Below, piece by piece: positions 54,864 to 63,558 of a DNA stretch of 64,000 nucleotides. This DNA is from Saccharopolyspora hordei (GTDB lineage: Bacteria; Actinomycetota; Actinomycetes; Mycobacteriales; Pseudonocardiaceae): positions 868,001-932,000 of the forward strand of contig NZ_JACCFJ010000001.1 of assembly GCF_013410345.1 (NCBI RefSeq), written 5' to 3'. How positions within the stretch are numbered: position 1 is the stretch's first letter; every line of letters starts with the position of its first letter. The translations under genes were made by a program, and so were the position numbers. The notes beneath the pieces are model-generated. The model saw only the letters and a program-made list of their open reading frames with translations, was not told where the DNA came from and ran no database searches.

Positions 54864-55163
54864 GTGACGCAGGCGGGCTACAACGTGGCGGCGCTGGAGG
54901 ACTGCCGGGCGGCGCTGGACGGCCAGGCGGGTCCGGTCGGGGCGGTCGGTGACGGGTTCGAGGGCCAGCACGTCGACGCCGCGATCTTCGGCGAGCTGGA
55001 CGCGGCTGCCGGCTTCGCCGCGGCGATCACCGAGCTGGACACCACGGGCGCGGAGGAGTTCCACGCCGCCGAGGAGCTGCTGCGCAGCGCCGGCAGCGCG
55101 CTCGACGCGGTGCGCAGCACCATGGACGAGATCGACCAGGCCAACGCCGAGTCGTTCCGCTGA
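54864..55163 (+). CDS. Small ESX/WXG-type helical protein
   Basis: A 99-residue all-helical protein without signal peptide. It is rich in Ala, Asp and Glu, with a helix-turn-helix pattern (LEDCRAALDGQAGPVGAVGDGFEGQHVDAAIFGELDAAAGFAAAI, then a second long helix) and a polar end DQANAESFR. A canonical W-x-G is not visible; the segment GDGFEG-HVDAAIFGE may replace it. It resembles ESX-1/EspB-PE35-type small partner proteins. It starts 12 bp before the next, larger WXG-like gene and is probably secreted with it. GTG 54864 follows GAGGAGGAG. Confidence 0.65.
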   Translation: MTQAGYNVAALEDCRAALDGQAGPVGAVGDGFEGQHVDAAIFGELDAAAGFAAAITELDTTGAEEFHAAEELLRSAGSALDAVRSTMDEIDQANAESFR

Positions 55164-55175
55164 GCTGGGGGTGCG

Positions 55176-56372
55176 ATGGGGATCGCGGAAGAGGTGGCGA
55201 GCAAGCCCGGTGGCGGCGCGCTCGCCGAGCAGCTGCGCAAGGTGGAGGACAGCGAGCCGGACGCGGTCCGGGCGATCGGCGCCCGCTGGCGCGAGGCGGC
55301 CGGGAAGGCCGACGACCACAGCAGCGTGCTGGTGCGGGCGGTGCGGGGGCTCGACGGCGCGTGGCAGGGCGCGTCCGCGGACGCCTTCGTCGGCTACGTG
55401 GACCAGGTCACCGACGGGTTCGCCAAGGCCCGGGAGGCGCTGCAGGGCTCGGCCGACGTGCTCGACCGGGCGGCCGACGCGGTGCAGGCCGCCAAGGACG
55501 CGGTCGTCGCGATCGGTGAGCGGGCGCTGGCCGACGCGCGGCGCGCCGAGCAGGCCTACCAGCAGGAGGTCGCCCACGCCGCCGACGACGCGGCGGAGGC
55601 GGAAGCGGCGGAGCGGCGCGACGAGGCCATCCGCCAGGCGATGGAGGAGCACGCGGAGGACGCCCAGGGCGAGGTCGACGCGGCGAACGCGGCGCTCAGC
55701 GGGGCGCTGGGTGAGCTGCGGGGCGCCGCGGACGGGCTGCGGGACGTGTTCTCCCGGCTGCCGAAGGCCGGGGACCAGCCGTTCACGCCGGGCGAGGGAC
55801 GGACGGTCGACTGGGAGATGACCGAGCCCGCGGCGACGGCTCCGCAGTCCGCGGCGCCCGCCGAGCCCGGGTCGGGCGGCGGTTCCGGTCCCGGCTCGGG
55901 TGGGGTCGCCGCGTCCGGCGGCGGTGGTGGTGGCAGCAGCGACGGCGGCGGTGGTGGTGGTTCCGAGGGTGGTCTCGGGCCGAGCGGTGGCCCGCCGTCC
56001 AGCGGTCCGCCGCCGGGGAACGTCGAGGAGTGGATCCGGGAAGCGATCAAGGTCCTGCAGGCCAACGGCGTCCCGGTCACCGAGGACGACATCGACGAGA
56101 TCTGGACGATCATCCAGAAGGAGTCGGGCGGTGACCCGCACGCGATCAACGACTGGGACTCGAACGCGGCCAAGGGCACGCCGTCGAAGGGCCTGATGCA
56201 GTGCATCGACCCGACGTTCCAGAGGTACAAGCTGCCGGGGCACGGCGACATCTGGAACCCGGTGGACAACATCATCGCGGGCGTCCGCTACACCTTCGAC
56301 CGCTACGGCGGCTTCGAGAACCACCCGGGCCTGAAGTCGATGGCCCGAGGTGGCGGCTACCGCGGCTACTGA
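55176..56372 (+). CDS. WXG100-like protein with C-terminal lytic transglycosylase (SLT) domain
   Basis: A 398-residue protein, probably a Type VII secretion substrate. Residues 1-220 are a helical WXG100-like domain (RGLDGAWQGASADAFVGYVDQV; WQG is the turn) followed by a long coiled coil rich in Ala, Glu and Arg. A Gly/Ser/Pro-rich linker (about 225-280) precedes an SLT-type transglycosylase domain: IIQKESGGDPHAINDWDSNA with the catalytic Glu, GLMQCIDPTFQRYKLPGHGDIWNPVDNIIAGVRYTFDRYG. No Sec signal is present, as expected for Type VII export. It would cut peptidoglycan outside the membrane. It lies 12 bp after the small ESX-like gene. No ESX machinery gene is in the window. Confidence 0.83.
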   Translation: MGIAEEVASKPGGGALAEQLRKVEDSEPDAVRAIGARWREAAGKADDHSSVLVRAVRGLDGAWQGASADAFVGYVDQVTDGFAKAREALQGSADVLDRAADAVQAAKDAVVAIGERALADARRAEQAYQQEVAHAADDAAEAEAAERRDEAIRQAMEEHAEDAQGEVDAANAALSGALGELRGAADGLRDVFSRLPKAGDQPFTPGEGRTVDWEMTEPAATAPQSAAPAEPGSGGGSGPGSGGVAASGGGGGGSSDGGGGGGSEGGLGPSGGPPSSGPPPGNVEEWIREAIKVLQANGVPVTEDDIDEIWTIIQKESGGDPHAINDWDSNAAKGTPSKGLMQCIDPTFQRYKLPGHGDIWNPVDNIIAGVRYTFDRYGGFENHPGLKSMARGGGYRGY

Positions 56373-56523
56373 CCCGCCGACACGTCACCCGACCTCCACC
56401 GGCACCGCTCTCCCCCGCGGCGCGTCGGGCCCCGACACGCCGGGGCGTGCCCACGGCAGGGGGCGGCTGCGGACGGTGGGGGCGGGGGTCCCCGGGACGT
56501 GGCGGGCCTGGCACGCTGAACGC

Positions 56524-57693
56524 ATGGTCGATCCCGCGGTTCTGGGCGTCGCGCAGCGCGCTGACGTCGCACCCTTCCAGGTCATGGAGGTCCTGACGGC
56601 CGCTGCGGAGCGGCAGCGGGTCAAGGGCGATGTGGTGTCGCTGGCCGCCGGCCAGCCCAGCACTCCCGCGCCGCGCGCGGTCCGCGCAGCCGCCGCCGCG
56701 GCCCTCGAGGGCGATCCGCTCGGCTACACCGAGCAGCTCGGCGTGCCCGCGCTGCGGGAAGCCATCGCCGCGCACTACGACCGCTCCCACGGGCTGCCGG
56801 TGCAGGCCGAGGACGTGGTGGTGACCACCGGCGCGTCCGGGGCGTTCCTGCTCGCCTTCCTCGCCGCGTTCGACGCCGGGGACCGGGTCGCGCTGGCCCG
56901 CCCGGGCTACCCGGCGTACCGCAACATCCTGTCCGCGCTGGGCTGCGAGGTCGTGGAGCTGCCGTGCGACGCCTCGACCCGCTTCCAGCCGACCGTCGCG
57001 ATGCTGGAGCAGCTCGACGAGCCGGTGCGCGGCCTGGTCGTGGCGAGCCCGGCGAACCCCACCGGCACGGTGCTCTCCCGCGCCGAGCTGGCCGGTCTCG
57101 CGGAGTGGTGCCACTCCCACGGAGTCCAGCTGGTCAGCGACGAGATCTACCACGGGCTCAGCTACGGCGACCCGCTGCACTCGGCGTGGGAGGCCTCCCG
57201 CGAGGCGATCGTGGTGAACTCCTTCTCCAAGTACTGGTCGATGACCGGCTGGCGGCTGGGCTGGATGCTGGTGCCGCCGCGGCTGCGCCGCGCCGTCGAC
57301 TCCCTGACCGGCAACTTCACGCTCTGCCCGCCCGCGCTCTCCCAGCACGCCGCGGTCGCGGCCTTCTCCCCGGACGCCCTCGACGAGGCCGCCGGGCACG
57401 TCGAGCGCTACCGGCGGAACCGCGAGCTGCTGCTGGGCGGTCTCGAGGAGCTCGGCATCACGCGGGTGGCCCCGGCCGACGGGGCGTTCTACGCCTGGGC
57501 GGACATCGGCCACCTCACCGACGACACCTCGGCGTTCTGCCGCCGCCTGCTGGACGACACCGGGGTGGCGGTGGTGCCGGGCGCGGACTTCGACCCGGAG
57601 CGGGGCCACCGCTTCGTGCGCATGTCCTTCGCGGGCAGCACCGAGGACGTCGAGGTCGCCCTGGAGCGCCTCGGGGCATGGCTGCCCGGCTGA
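56524..57693 (+). CDS. PLP-dependent aminotransferase, class I/II
   Basis: A 389-residue fold-type I aminotransferase. The N-terminal SLAAGQPSTPAPRAV lies near the substrate site. The PLP region has TTGASGAFLLAFLAAFDAGDRVALARPGYPAYRNIL, ASPANPTGTVLS (Asn) and LVSDEIYHGLSYG (Asp/Tyr); the Lys is in NSFSKYWSMTGWRLGW. A C-terminal Arg (RFVRMSFAGS) binds the substrate carboxylate. It resembles aspartate/aromatic aminotransferases; the exact amino acid cannot be told. ATG 56524 lies 7 nt after a weak -10 CACGCT, so it may be leaderless. Confidence 0.9.
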   Translation: MVDPAVLGVAQRADVAPFQVMEVLTAAAERQRVKGDVVSLAAGQPSTPAPRAVRAAAAAALEGDPLGYTEQLGVPALREAIAAHYDRSHGLPVQAEDVVVTTGASGAFLLAFLAAFDAGDRVALARPGYPAYRNILSALGCEVVELPCDASTRFQPTVAMLEQLDEPVRGLVVASPANPTGTVLSRAELAGLAEWCHSHGVQLVSDEIYHGLSYGDPLHSAWEASREAIVVNSFSKYWSMTGWRLGWMLVPPRLRRAVDSLTGNFTLCPPALSQHAAVAAFSPDALDEAAGHVERYRRNRELLLGGLEELGITRVAPADGAFYAWADIGHLTDDTSAFCRRLLDDTGVAVVPGADFDPERGHRFVRMSFAGSTEDVEVALERLGAWLPG

Positions 57694-57813
57694 CCGCGGG
57701 TCCGGGACATCCCTGGGTTTCCCCCGGTCCTCGCGTCGATCCGGACCAACCGCCTCCTCCGTCTGGCAGGGTGGGGGTGACGGAGTCGGTGCGGCGGAAC
57801 TGAGGTGGGTGCC

Positions 57814-57978
57814 ATGTTGTGGAAGGTGATCGGCGGGCTGCTGGTCCTGTGGCTGGTGATCTCGATCGCCGGCGTCGTCGTCAAGGGCCTGTTCTGGCTC
57901 GCGGTGATCGGTGGCGTCCTGTTCGTCGCCACCGCCGCGATCGGCTGGGCCAAGGAGCGCAAGCAGGTCAAGTCCTAG
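57814..57978 (+). CDS. Small membrane protein (54 residues)
   Basis: An ORF encodes MLWKVIGGLLVLWLVISIAG followed by a second hydrophobic stretch (FWLAVIGGVLFVATAAIGWA) and the basic tail KERKQVKS. Two transmembrane helices and the positive-inside end make it a plausible real gene. Upstream GAGGTGG (57802-57808) gives a ribosome site 5 bp from the ATG. It resembles small hydrophobic proteins found widely in actinobacteria. No partner or function can be named. Confidence 0.72.
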   Translation: MLWKVIGGLLVLWLVISIAGVVVKGLFWLAVIGGVLFVATAAIGWAKERKQVKS

Positions 57979-58021
57979 GTGCGAGGTGGGGCACCCCGGT
58001 GCGGCGGTGCCCCACCTCCGC

Positions 58022-58609
58022 TCAGGTCAGGACCGCGCGGGAGCGCAGCAGCTCCAGGGCCGCCTCCGGACCGGGCCAGAGCTCGGCGGCCAGGCCGACC
58101 CGCCGGGCCCCGTCGACGTTCTCCGGGCGGTCGTCGAAGAACAGGCAGTCGCCGGGTGCGGCGCCGAGGACCTCCAGCAGCGCGCGGTGGACCGCCGGCC
58201 CGGGCTTCGCCAGCTCCAAGTCGCCCGAGAACACCAGGTGCCGGAACAGCCGCGTCCAGTCCTCCCGCTCGACCGCGCGCCCGAACGCCGACGGCGCGGT
58301 GGACCGCAGCGCCAGCGCGACGCCCTGCCGGTGCAGCTCCTCGAGCAGCCGCAGCGACCCGGGGTCGGTCCAGCCAGCGAGCACGTCGGTGCGGGTCAGC
58401 CGCTCGGCCAGCGCGGCGTCCACCTGCCGGTCCAGCCGCGCGCGCACCGCCTGCCAGTACGCCAGGTCGCTCCAGCCCCGGTCGTAGGCCGTCCGCTCCG
58501 CGGAGCACGCCGCCGCGAAGGCCGCGGCGTCGACGCCGAGCATCGCCGCCATCGTGGGCAGCGCCGCCGTCGCCCGGCTGATCACCTCGCCGTGGTCGAA
58601 CACCACCAC
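58022..58609 (-). CDS. HAD-superfamily hydrolase (subfamily IA)
   Basis: A 195-residue HAD phosphatase. It opens MVVFDHGEVISRA; the nucleophile Asp is in FDHG, with Gly-Glu in place of the usual second Asp, as in YihX-like members. A helical cap follows (residues 15-90). Motif II Ser/Thr is in LALRSTAPSAF, motif III Lys in LELAKPGPAVH and the acidic motif IV is CLFFDDRPENVDGARRVGL. GTG 58609 lies 19 bp after the stop of the threonine aldolase gene, and the two are transcribed together. The substrate is unknown. Confidence 0.87.
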   Translation of the reverse strand: MVVFDHGEVISRATAALPTMAAMLGVDAAAFAAACSAERTAYDRGWSDLAYWQAVRARLDRQVDAALAERLTRTDVLAGWTDPGSLRLLEELHRQGVALALRSTAPSAFGRAVEREDWTRLFRHLVFSGDLELAKPGPAVHRALLEVLGAAPGDCLFFDDRPENVDGARRVGLAAELWPGPEAALELLRSRAVLT

Positions 58610-58627
58610 CGCGGCACGGGCTCCTCC

Positions 58628-59644
58628 TCAGATCCGGGCATCGTCGATCCGCCGCAGCGCCTCCTTGATGTCGGCCCTGCTCACGTCGCGGTGCGTGACG
58701 AACCGGATCTGGCCGCTCATCGACACCGCGCGCACGCCGACCGCGGACAGCCGCTCCAGCGCCAGCGCCACGTCCGGCACCGAGGCGAGCACGATGTTGG
58801 TCTGCGGCGTGGTGACCGACCAGCCGTGCTCGGCCAGGCCCTCGGCGAGCAACCGGGCGTTGTCGTGGTCGGTGGCCAGGGAGTCGATGCGGTCCAGCGC
58901 CACCAGCCCGGCCGCGGCCAGCACGCCGCCCTGGCGCACCCCGCCGCCGAGCATCCGCCGCACCCGCCGGGCCTCGGCGATGAAGTCCTCCCCACCTGCG
59001 ACGACGGAGCCCACCGGGGCGCCGAGGCCCTTGCTCAGGCACACCTGCACGCTGTCCACGCCCACGGCCAGCGCGGCGGGCGGCAGCCCGAGGGCGACCG
59101 AGGCGTTCCAGATCCGCGCCCCGTCGAGGTGGACGCGCAGCCCGCTGTCCCGGGCCGCGGCCGCCAGCTGGGCGTGCTCGTGCGGCGGCGTCACCGCGCC
59201 ACCGGCGCTGTTGTGCGTGTTCTCCAGGCAGAGCAGCGTCGTGCGGAGGGTGTCGTAGCCGGACTCGCCGAGGCTGCGCACGGTCTCCGGGGTCGGGCGC
59301 CCCGGCCCGGCGTTCCACTCCAGCGGGTGCGGCATGCCGCCCGCCAGCCACGCCGCTGAACCGAACTCGTAGTTGAGCACGTGGGAGCCGTGCGGTGCGA
59401 GGAACCGGTCGCCGCGCTGCAGGTGCAGCACCAGCGAGATCAGGTTGCCCATCGATCCGCTGGGCACCCAGAGGGCCGCCTCGGTGCCGAGCAGCGTGGC
59501 GACGCGTTCCTCCAGGCGGCGCATGGTCGGGTCGTGGTCGAGCACGTCGTCGCCGACCTCCGCGGCAGCCATGGCCGCGGACATCCTCTCGTCGGGACGC
59601 GTGACCGTGTCGGAGCGGAGGTCGATGGGAGCCAGGTTGGTCAC
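58628..59644 (-). CDS. Low-specificity L-threonine aldolase
   Basis: A 338-residue PLP enzyme splitting threonine/allo-threonine to glycine and acetaldehyde. IDLRSDTVTRPDERM at the N-terminus and VGDDVLDHDPTMRRLEERVATLLG are family marks. The PLP pocket has ALWVPSGSMGNLISLVLHLQRGD, LCLENTHNSAGG, VHLDGARIWNASVALG and the Lys in VQVCLSKGLGAPVGS. GTG 59644 was chosen since upstream residues are unlike the family. It runs leftward ahead of a HAD gene. Confidence 0.9.
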   Translation of the reverse strand: MTNLAPIDLRSDTVTRPDERMSAAMAAAEVGDDVLDHDPTMRRLEERVATLLGTEAALWVPSGSMGNLISLVLHLQRGDRFLAPHGSHVLNYEFGSAAWLAGGMPHPLEWNAGPGRPTPETVRSLGESGYDTLRTTLLCLENTHNSAGGAVTPPHEHAQLAAAARDSGLRVHLDGARIWNASVALGLPPAALAVGVDSVQVCLSKGLGAPVGSVVAGGEDFIAEARRVRRMLGGGVRQGGVLAAAGLVALDRIDSLATDHDNARLLAEGLAEHGWSVTTPQTNIVLASVPDVALALERLSAVGVRAVSMSGQIRFVTHRDVSRADIKEALRRIDDARI

Positions 59645-59794
59645 GAACGGATCACACCACACCTGCCCCGGGGGAGGGCAACAGCCGGGCGCGGCCCACC
59701 GGGGAGATTGCGGTATGAATCGCGGGGGTGGATCGCTGGGCCGGCGCGTGCAACGGTTGGGGCCGGGCGTCCCGTCCCAGACGTGCAAGCACTG

Positions 59795-60328
59795 ATGAGC
59801 GGAGAGTTCCGCGTGGACCAGCGCGAGGAGCAGGAGTTCGCGGAGTACTTCGCGGCTCGGCGGGAGGCGGTGCGTCGGATGGCGTACATGATGTGCGGTG
59901 ACTGGCACCGCGCGGACGATCTCGCTCAGACCGCGTTCATCTCCCTGCACCGGCACTGGCGGAAGGTGCGCGACAAGGGCGCGCTGGACGCGTACGTGCG
60001 CCGGATCCTGACGCGAGCGGTGATCGACGAGTCCCGCCGTCCGTGGCGGCGGGAGCGGGCTGCGGAGGTGCTGCCGGACCGACCGACGGACAACCCGGAC
60101 GTGGACGACTCGGTGGCCACCAAGCAGACCTTGCTCGTCGCGCTGCAGAAGGTGCCGCCGAAGCAGCGCGCGGTGCTCGTGCTGCGGTTCCTGGAGGGGC
60201 TCGACGTCGCCGGGGTCGCGGCGGTCATGAAGTGCAGCGAAGGCAACGTCAAGAGCCAGTGCGCCCGGGGGCTCGCGGCGTTGCGCGAGGCGCTGGGCGA
60301 CGAGCTCGGGGACCTGCGGTCAGCGTGA
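59795..60328 (+). CDS. SigE-family (ECF-like) RNA polymerase sigma factor
   Basis: A 177-residue sigma factor: region 2 EYFAARREAVRRMAYMMCGDWHRADDLAQTAFISLHRHWRKV and region 4 VPPKQRAVLVLRFLEGLDVAGVAAVMKCSEGNVKSQCARGLAALREAL. It is the second complete member of this group in the window. It is followed 13 bp later by a membrane protein that may act as its anti-sigma partner. ATG 59795 was chosen; no clear Shine-Dalgarno precedes it. Confidence 0.88.
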   Translation: MSGEFRVDQREEQEFAEYFAARREAVRRMAYMMCGDWHRADDLAQTAFISLHRHWRKVRDKGALDAYVRRILTRAVIDESRRPWRRERAAEVLPDRPTDNPDVDDSVATKQTLLVALQKVPPKQRAVLVLRFLEGLDVAGVAAVMKCSEGNVKSQCARGLAALREALGDELGDLRSA

Positions 60329-60341
60329 GGAGGTGCGGGTA

Positions 60342-60983
60342 GTGGACGAGCGCAAGCTCGAAGAGCTCTTTCGCGGTTCGGTGCAGTCCGTGCCTCCGGC
60401 GTCGTTCGACGAGCACGACGTGGTGCGGGCGTCGCGGCGGATCACGGCGCGGCGCCGGGTGGCGGCCGTCGGGGCGACGGTGGTGGCCGCGGGCGTGCTC
60501 GCCGGGGGCGTCGCCGTCGTCCTGCCCTCGGGGCCCGAGACCAGCCAGCAGGCGCAGCCGCAGGTCACCCCGGCCTCGCCGAGCAGCGAGGACGGGCCCG
60601 CCGTGCTGTCCCGGCGCGGGGGTGGCTGCGGGCCGGACGCGACGGTGGCGGCGGCGGTGACCGAGCAGCTGCCGGAGGCCGCGGCGACCGCCCCGGTGTC
60701 GGTGCCGAGCTGCCCGTCCGGGGCCGAGGTGGCGTCGTTCGAGCTCCGCGAGGGAGCGGCCGCGGGCAGGGTGACGGTGATCGTGTCCCCGGCCGGCGCG
60801 CTGCCGCCGGACCAGGCCACACCGGGTGACGCGCGGCGTCCCGACGGCTCCGAGCAGTCGGTGCGGCAGACCCGCAGCGGCAAGCTCGTCGTGGTGCGCA
60901 GTGCCCCGGACGCGGGCTCCCCGGCGGCGCCCTACCGTGCCCGCCTGCCGCTCATCGCCGACGGGCTCGCCGGCCGGTTCTGA
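60342..60983 (+). CDS. Membrane protein partner of SigE-type sigma factor
   Basis: A 213-residue protein with a short cytoplasmic part (residues 1-40: DERKLEELFRGSVQSVPPASFDEHDVVRASRRITARRR). One helix (VAAVGATVVAAGVLAGGVAVVLP) and an extracytoplasmic domain of Ala/Pro/Ser-rich sequence with two Cys (GGGCGPD, VPSCPSG) follow. Such proteins often follow SigE-family genes and may regulate the sigma factor, but no anti-sigma zinc motif is visible. GTG 60342 follows GAGGAGG at 60327-60333 and is 13 bp after the sigma gene. Confidence 0.72.
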   Translation: MDERKLEELFRGSVQSVPPASFDEHDVVRASRRITARRRVAAVGATVVAAGVLAGGVAVVLPSGPETSQQAQPQVTPASPSSEDGPAVLSRRGGGCGPDATVAAAVTEQLPEAAATAPVSVPSCPSGAEVASFELREGAAAGRVTVIVSPAGALPPDQATPGDARRPDGSEQSVRQTRSGKLVVVRSAPDAGSPAAPYRARLPLIADGLAGRF

Positions 60984-61047
60984 CCCCGCCGCACGCCTGC
61001 GCTGCGGTTGCCTGCCTCACCGAGCGACCCGCGCGCACCATCGGACC

Positions 61048-61061
61048 GGTACGGTCGTACC
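61048..61061. promoter_or_regulatory. Probable TetR operator before the Gdx-like SMR gene
   Basis: GGTACG-GT-CGTACC (61048-61061) is a perfect inverted repeat that overlaps a -10-like TACGGT (61050-61055), 35 bp before the SMR start. Confidence 0.6.
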
Positions 61062-61096
61062 AGAAAGCGGCGGACCGAGGGAGAGGGCGACCGGCG

Positions 61097-61420
61097 ATGG
61101 CCTGGATCATCCTGATGGTGTCGGGGGTCTTCGAGGCGGGGTGGGCGATCTCGCTCAAGCTCTCGCACGGCTTCAGCCGCCTGGTCCCGACCCTCTCGTT
61201 CCTCGTGCTGGCCGCGCTGAGCTTCGCGGGCCTGGCCTACGCGATGCGCGAGCTGCCCGCGGGCCCGGCGTACGCGGTGTGGACCGGGATCGGCGCCGCG
61301 CTGACCGCGATCGTCGGCATGGTCTGGCTCGGCGACGGGTTCTCGGTGCTCAAGGCGGTGTCGATCGTGCTTGTCGTGGCCGGCGTCATCGGCCTCAACC
61401 TCGCCGGCTCCGGCCACTGA
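61097..61420 (+). CDS. Small multidrug resistance transporter, Gdx/SugE-like
   Basis: A 107-residue SMR protein with Glu13 in SGVFEAGWAISLKLSHGFSRL. The Trp before Ala-Ile and the His-Gly-Phe-x-Arg-Leu after helix 1 are typical of Gdx (guanidinium exporter) members. YAVWTGIGAALTAIVGM and LGDGFSVLKAVS follow as usual. ATG 61097 follows GAGGGAGAGG. It is followed by a TetR gene 70 bp later; together they copy the arrangement at 15979-16916, but with the other SMR subtype. Confidence 0.88.
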   Translation: MAWIILMVSGVFEAGWAISLKLSHGFSRLVPTLSFLVLAALSFAGLAYAMRELPAGPAYAVWTGIGAALTAIVGMVWLGDGFSVLKAVSIVLVVAGVIGLNLAGSGH

Positions 61421-61490
61421 GCGCGGCCACCGGGCCGGGGGATTCGCGGGGTGACCGGGTCGCGCGCGGTGGCGCATAGGATCGGCAGGC

Positions 61491-62075
61491 ATGACAGCGG
61501 CCAGTACCCCGAAGGGCGAGCGGCGACGGCAGGCGCTGGTGGCGGCCGCCGCGGAACTGCTCGCCGAGGGCGGCTTCGACGCCGTCCGCCACCGCGCGGT
61601 CGCCGAGCGCGCCGGGCTGCCGCTGGCGTCCACCACCTACTACTTCTCCTCGCTGGACGACCTGGTCAGCGCCGCCGTGGAGCACGAGTCGCGGCAGGAG
61701 CTCGCCGCGGGCCGGGCACGCCTCGACGAGCTGACCGACCAGCCCCGCAGCACCGACGCGGTCATCGAGCTCATGCTCGACATGCTGCTGGGCCTGGACT
61801 CGCGGGAGGGCGGCGTCGAGGCGGTGCTGCTGCGCTACGAGCGGCTGGTCGGCCTGCCCCGGCGCCCCTACCTCGCGCCGCTGGTGCGCGAGCTCAGCGC
61901 GGAGCTGCACGACCTGCTGGCGGAGATCTTCGCGCGCAGCGGCATGGCACTGGGCCGGGAGCGGCTGCTGGAGCTGATCGCGCTGGTCGACGGGGCCGTG
62001 GTCAACGCGCTGATCGAGAGCGACCCGGACCCGCGCGGCGCGGCCCGCCGGATGCTGCGCTCTCAGCTCGGCTGA
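61491..62075 (+). CDS. TetR family transcriptional regulator
   Basis: A 194-residue TetR protein. The HTH region is [56 protein letters not shown]. Like the other SMR-linked TetR protein it has STTYYF/SIGYYF in helix 3, so the two may be related. A -10-like TAGGAT (61477-61482) lies 9 nt before the ATG. Its 3' end overlaps the decayed ABC gene on the other strand. Confidence 0.88.
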   Translation: MTAASTPKGERRRQALVAAAAELLAEGGFDAVRHRAVAERAGLPLASTTYYFSSLDDLVSAAVEHESRQELAAGRARLDELTDQPRSTDAVIELMLDMLLGLDSREGGVEAVLLRYERLVGLPRRPYLAPLVRELSAELHDLLAEIFARSGMALGRERLLELIALVDGAVVNALIESDPDPRGAARRMLRSQLG

Positions 62076-62648
62076 GCCACCCGGTGCAGCGCGGCGTACG
62101 AGCCGTCGGCCGCGAGCAGCTCGGCGTGGCTGCCCAGCTCGACGATGCGCCCCTCGGACATCACCGCCACGCGGTCGGCGTCGCGCGCGGTGTGCAGCCG
62201 GTGCGCGATGGCGATCACCGTCCGGCCGTCCAGCAGCGTGGCCAGTGCCTGCTCCAGCGAGCTGCTGGGCCCGCGCCGCGGGCACCGGGTGCCCGCCCGC
62301 GCCGAGCACGGTGTCCAGCCCGTCCGGCAGCGCCCGCAGCCACTCCGCGAGCCCGACCGCCTTGAGCGCGTCGACCAGCTGGTCGTCGGTGAGGTCCCGG
62401 TCCGCCAGGGCCAGGTTCTCCCGGACCGTGCAGGCGAAGACGTGCTGCTCCTGGGTCAGCAGCACCACCTCGCGGCGCAGCTGCCCGTCCCCCGGTCGGA
62501 CGCCCTCGTCGAGGGCGGCACCGACGACGAGCGGTGCCAGTGCGGTGGGCAGCATCCAGAGCGAGCCCGCGACGGCGACGAGCAGCAGCAGTCCCGGTCG
62601 CCGTGCGAGCAGGGACCACAGGAACCGGGCAGGACTCGCGGGAGCCAT
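62063..62648 (-). pseudogene. Remnant of an ABC exporter (fused membrane/ATPase type)
   Basis: Fragments of one ABC half-exporter remain. The start MAPASPARFLWSLLARRPGLLLLVAV..ALDEGVRPGDGQ is the first membrane helix region. It is joined at about 62480 directly to [26 protein letters not shown] from the ATPase domain, so most of the membrane domain and Walker A are missing. At about 62268 a second break removes the signature and Walker B. The C-terminal part ([46 protein letters not shown]) continues in another frame to TGA at 62063-62065. It is non-functional unless the assembly has collapsed here. Confidence 0.8.
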
Positions 62649-62718
62649 GCTCCGACCGACGGAAGTTCGGGCGGGCGCGGGGAGCGATCGATTTTCCGCT
62701 CGTCCCGCCGGCGGTCGC

Positions 62719-62985
62719 TCAGAAGTCCCAGGTGGTTTCGGCGTAGTCGGCTTCGGCGATCCGCGCGGCGCAGTCCGGGCACCGCTCGGTGATGGACTTC
62801 GAACGGGGGTCGCGGCCGATCGGGGTCGGCTGCGGGACCTTCAGCTGCGCCCCGCACAGCGCCGGCACGACCTGCCCGGCGTAGACCGCGCCGGGGCGCA
62901 TGGTCGTCGCGTGCCGCTGGGTCAGCCCCATCCCGACGATCCAGAACACGTCCTGCCGCTCGCCGTCGACCACGTCGATGTCCAT
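62719..62985 (-). CDS. Small conserved protein with Cys-rich end
   Basis: An 88-residue protein. A predicted beta N-terminus (MDIDVVDGERQDVFWIVGMGL) is followed by ALCGAQL and CPDCAARI, three cysteines that could bind zinc (C..CxxC). No family name can be given with confidence; similar small zinc-finger-like proteins are common in Pseudonocardiales. There is no adjacent operon partner. Confidence 0.6.
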   Translation of the reverse strand: MDIDVVDGERQDVFWIVGMGLTQRHATTMRPGAVYAGQVVPALCGAQLKVPQPTPIGRDPRSKSITERCPDCAARIAEADYAETTWDF

Positions 62986-63175
62986 CCTGCTGCGCCCTCG
63001 TCCTCGGTTGTCGCGTTACAACGATATTCGGCCGGACGTCCGCAGGACCACCACCGCCCGGGGCGTCGGTGGCACCTCGGCCCGCTCCCCGGCGTCGGAG
63101 TCCGGGGAGTCCGTGCAACCCCGCGCGAGCCGCGCCCGTGGGGAGCGGCGGTCGCGCGGAAAGGGGACGTGGTCG

Positions 63176-63558
63176 ATGCGGGCCGAACAGGAACGGGCGT
63201 TCCGCGAGTTCGTCAGCGAGCGGGCCTTGTGGCTGCGCCGCTCGGCGTACCTGTTCCGCGGGGACTGGCACCTGGCCGAGGACCTCGTGCAGACGACGCT
63301 GCTCGAGCTCTACCGTTCCTGGCGCCGGGTCGACATGTCCACAGTGGACGCGTATGCGCGGGTCGCCCTGCTGCGGGTGTGGCTGGACGAGCGCGAGCGG
63401 CCGTGGCGCCGCGCCGAGTGGCACGACGCCGACCCGCCGGAGACCGGCGACCGCGACGCGGACCCGGCCGAGCTCGGCGAGCGGGCCTGGGACCGCGACG
63501 TGGTGCGGCGCGCGCTGGCCGAGGTCCCGCCGCGGCAGCGCGCGGTGCTCGTCCTGTG
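63176..63558 (+). pseudogene. SigE-family sigma factor lacking region 4
   Basis: The start MRAEQERAFREFVSERALWLRRSAYLFRGDWHLAEDLVQTTLLELYRSWRRV is a normal region 2. The protein runs as far as VPPRQRAVLVL, where region 4 should begin with the -35-recognising helix. Instead the sequence changes to CPHRSWRRTASG in that frame and to a different protein in another frame. So the DNA-recognition part is deleted. ATG 63176 follows AAAGGGG. It is the third member of this sigma group in the window and probably inactive. Confidence 0.75.

Noticed and set aside
60984-61096. Guanidine riboswitch before the Gdx-like SMR gene
   Set aside because: The 113-bp gap has a TetR-type palindrome and a ribosome site but no pair of ACGR hairpin loops and no recognisable ykkC core. 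A covariance-model scan would settle it.
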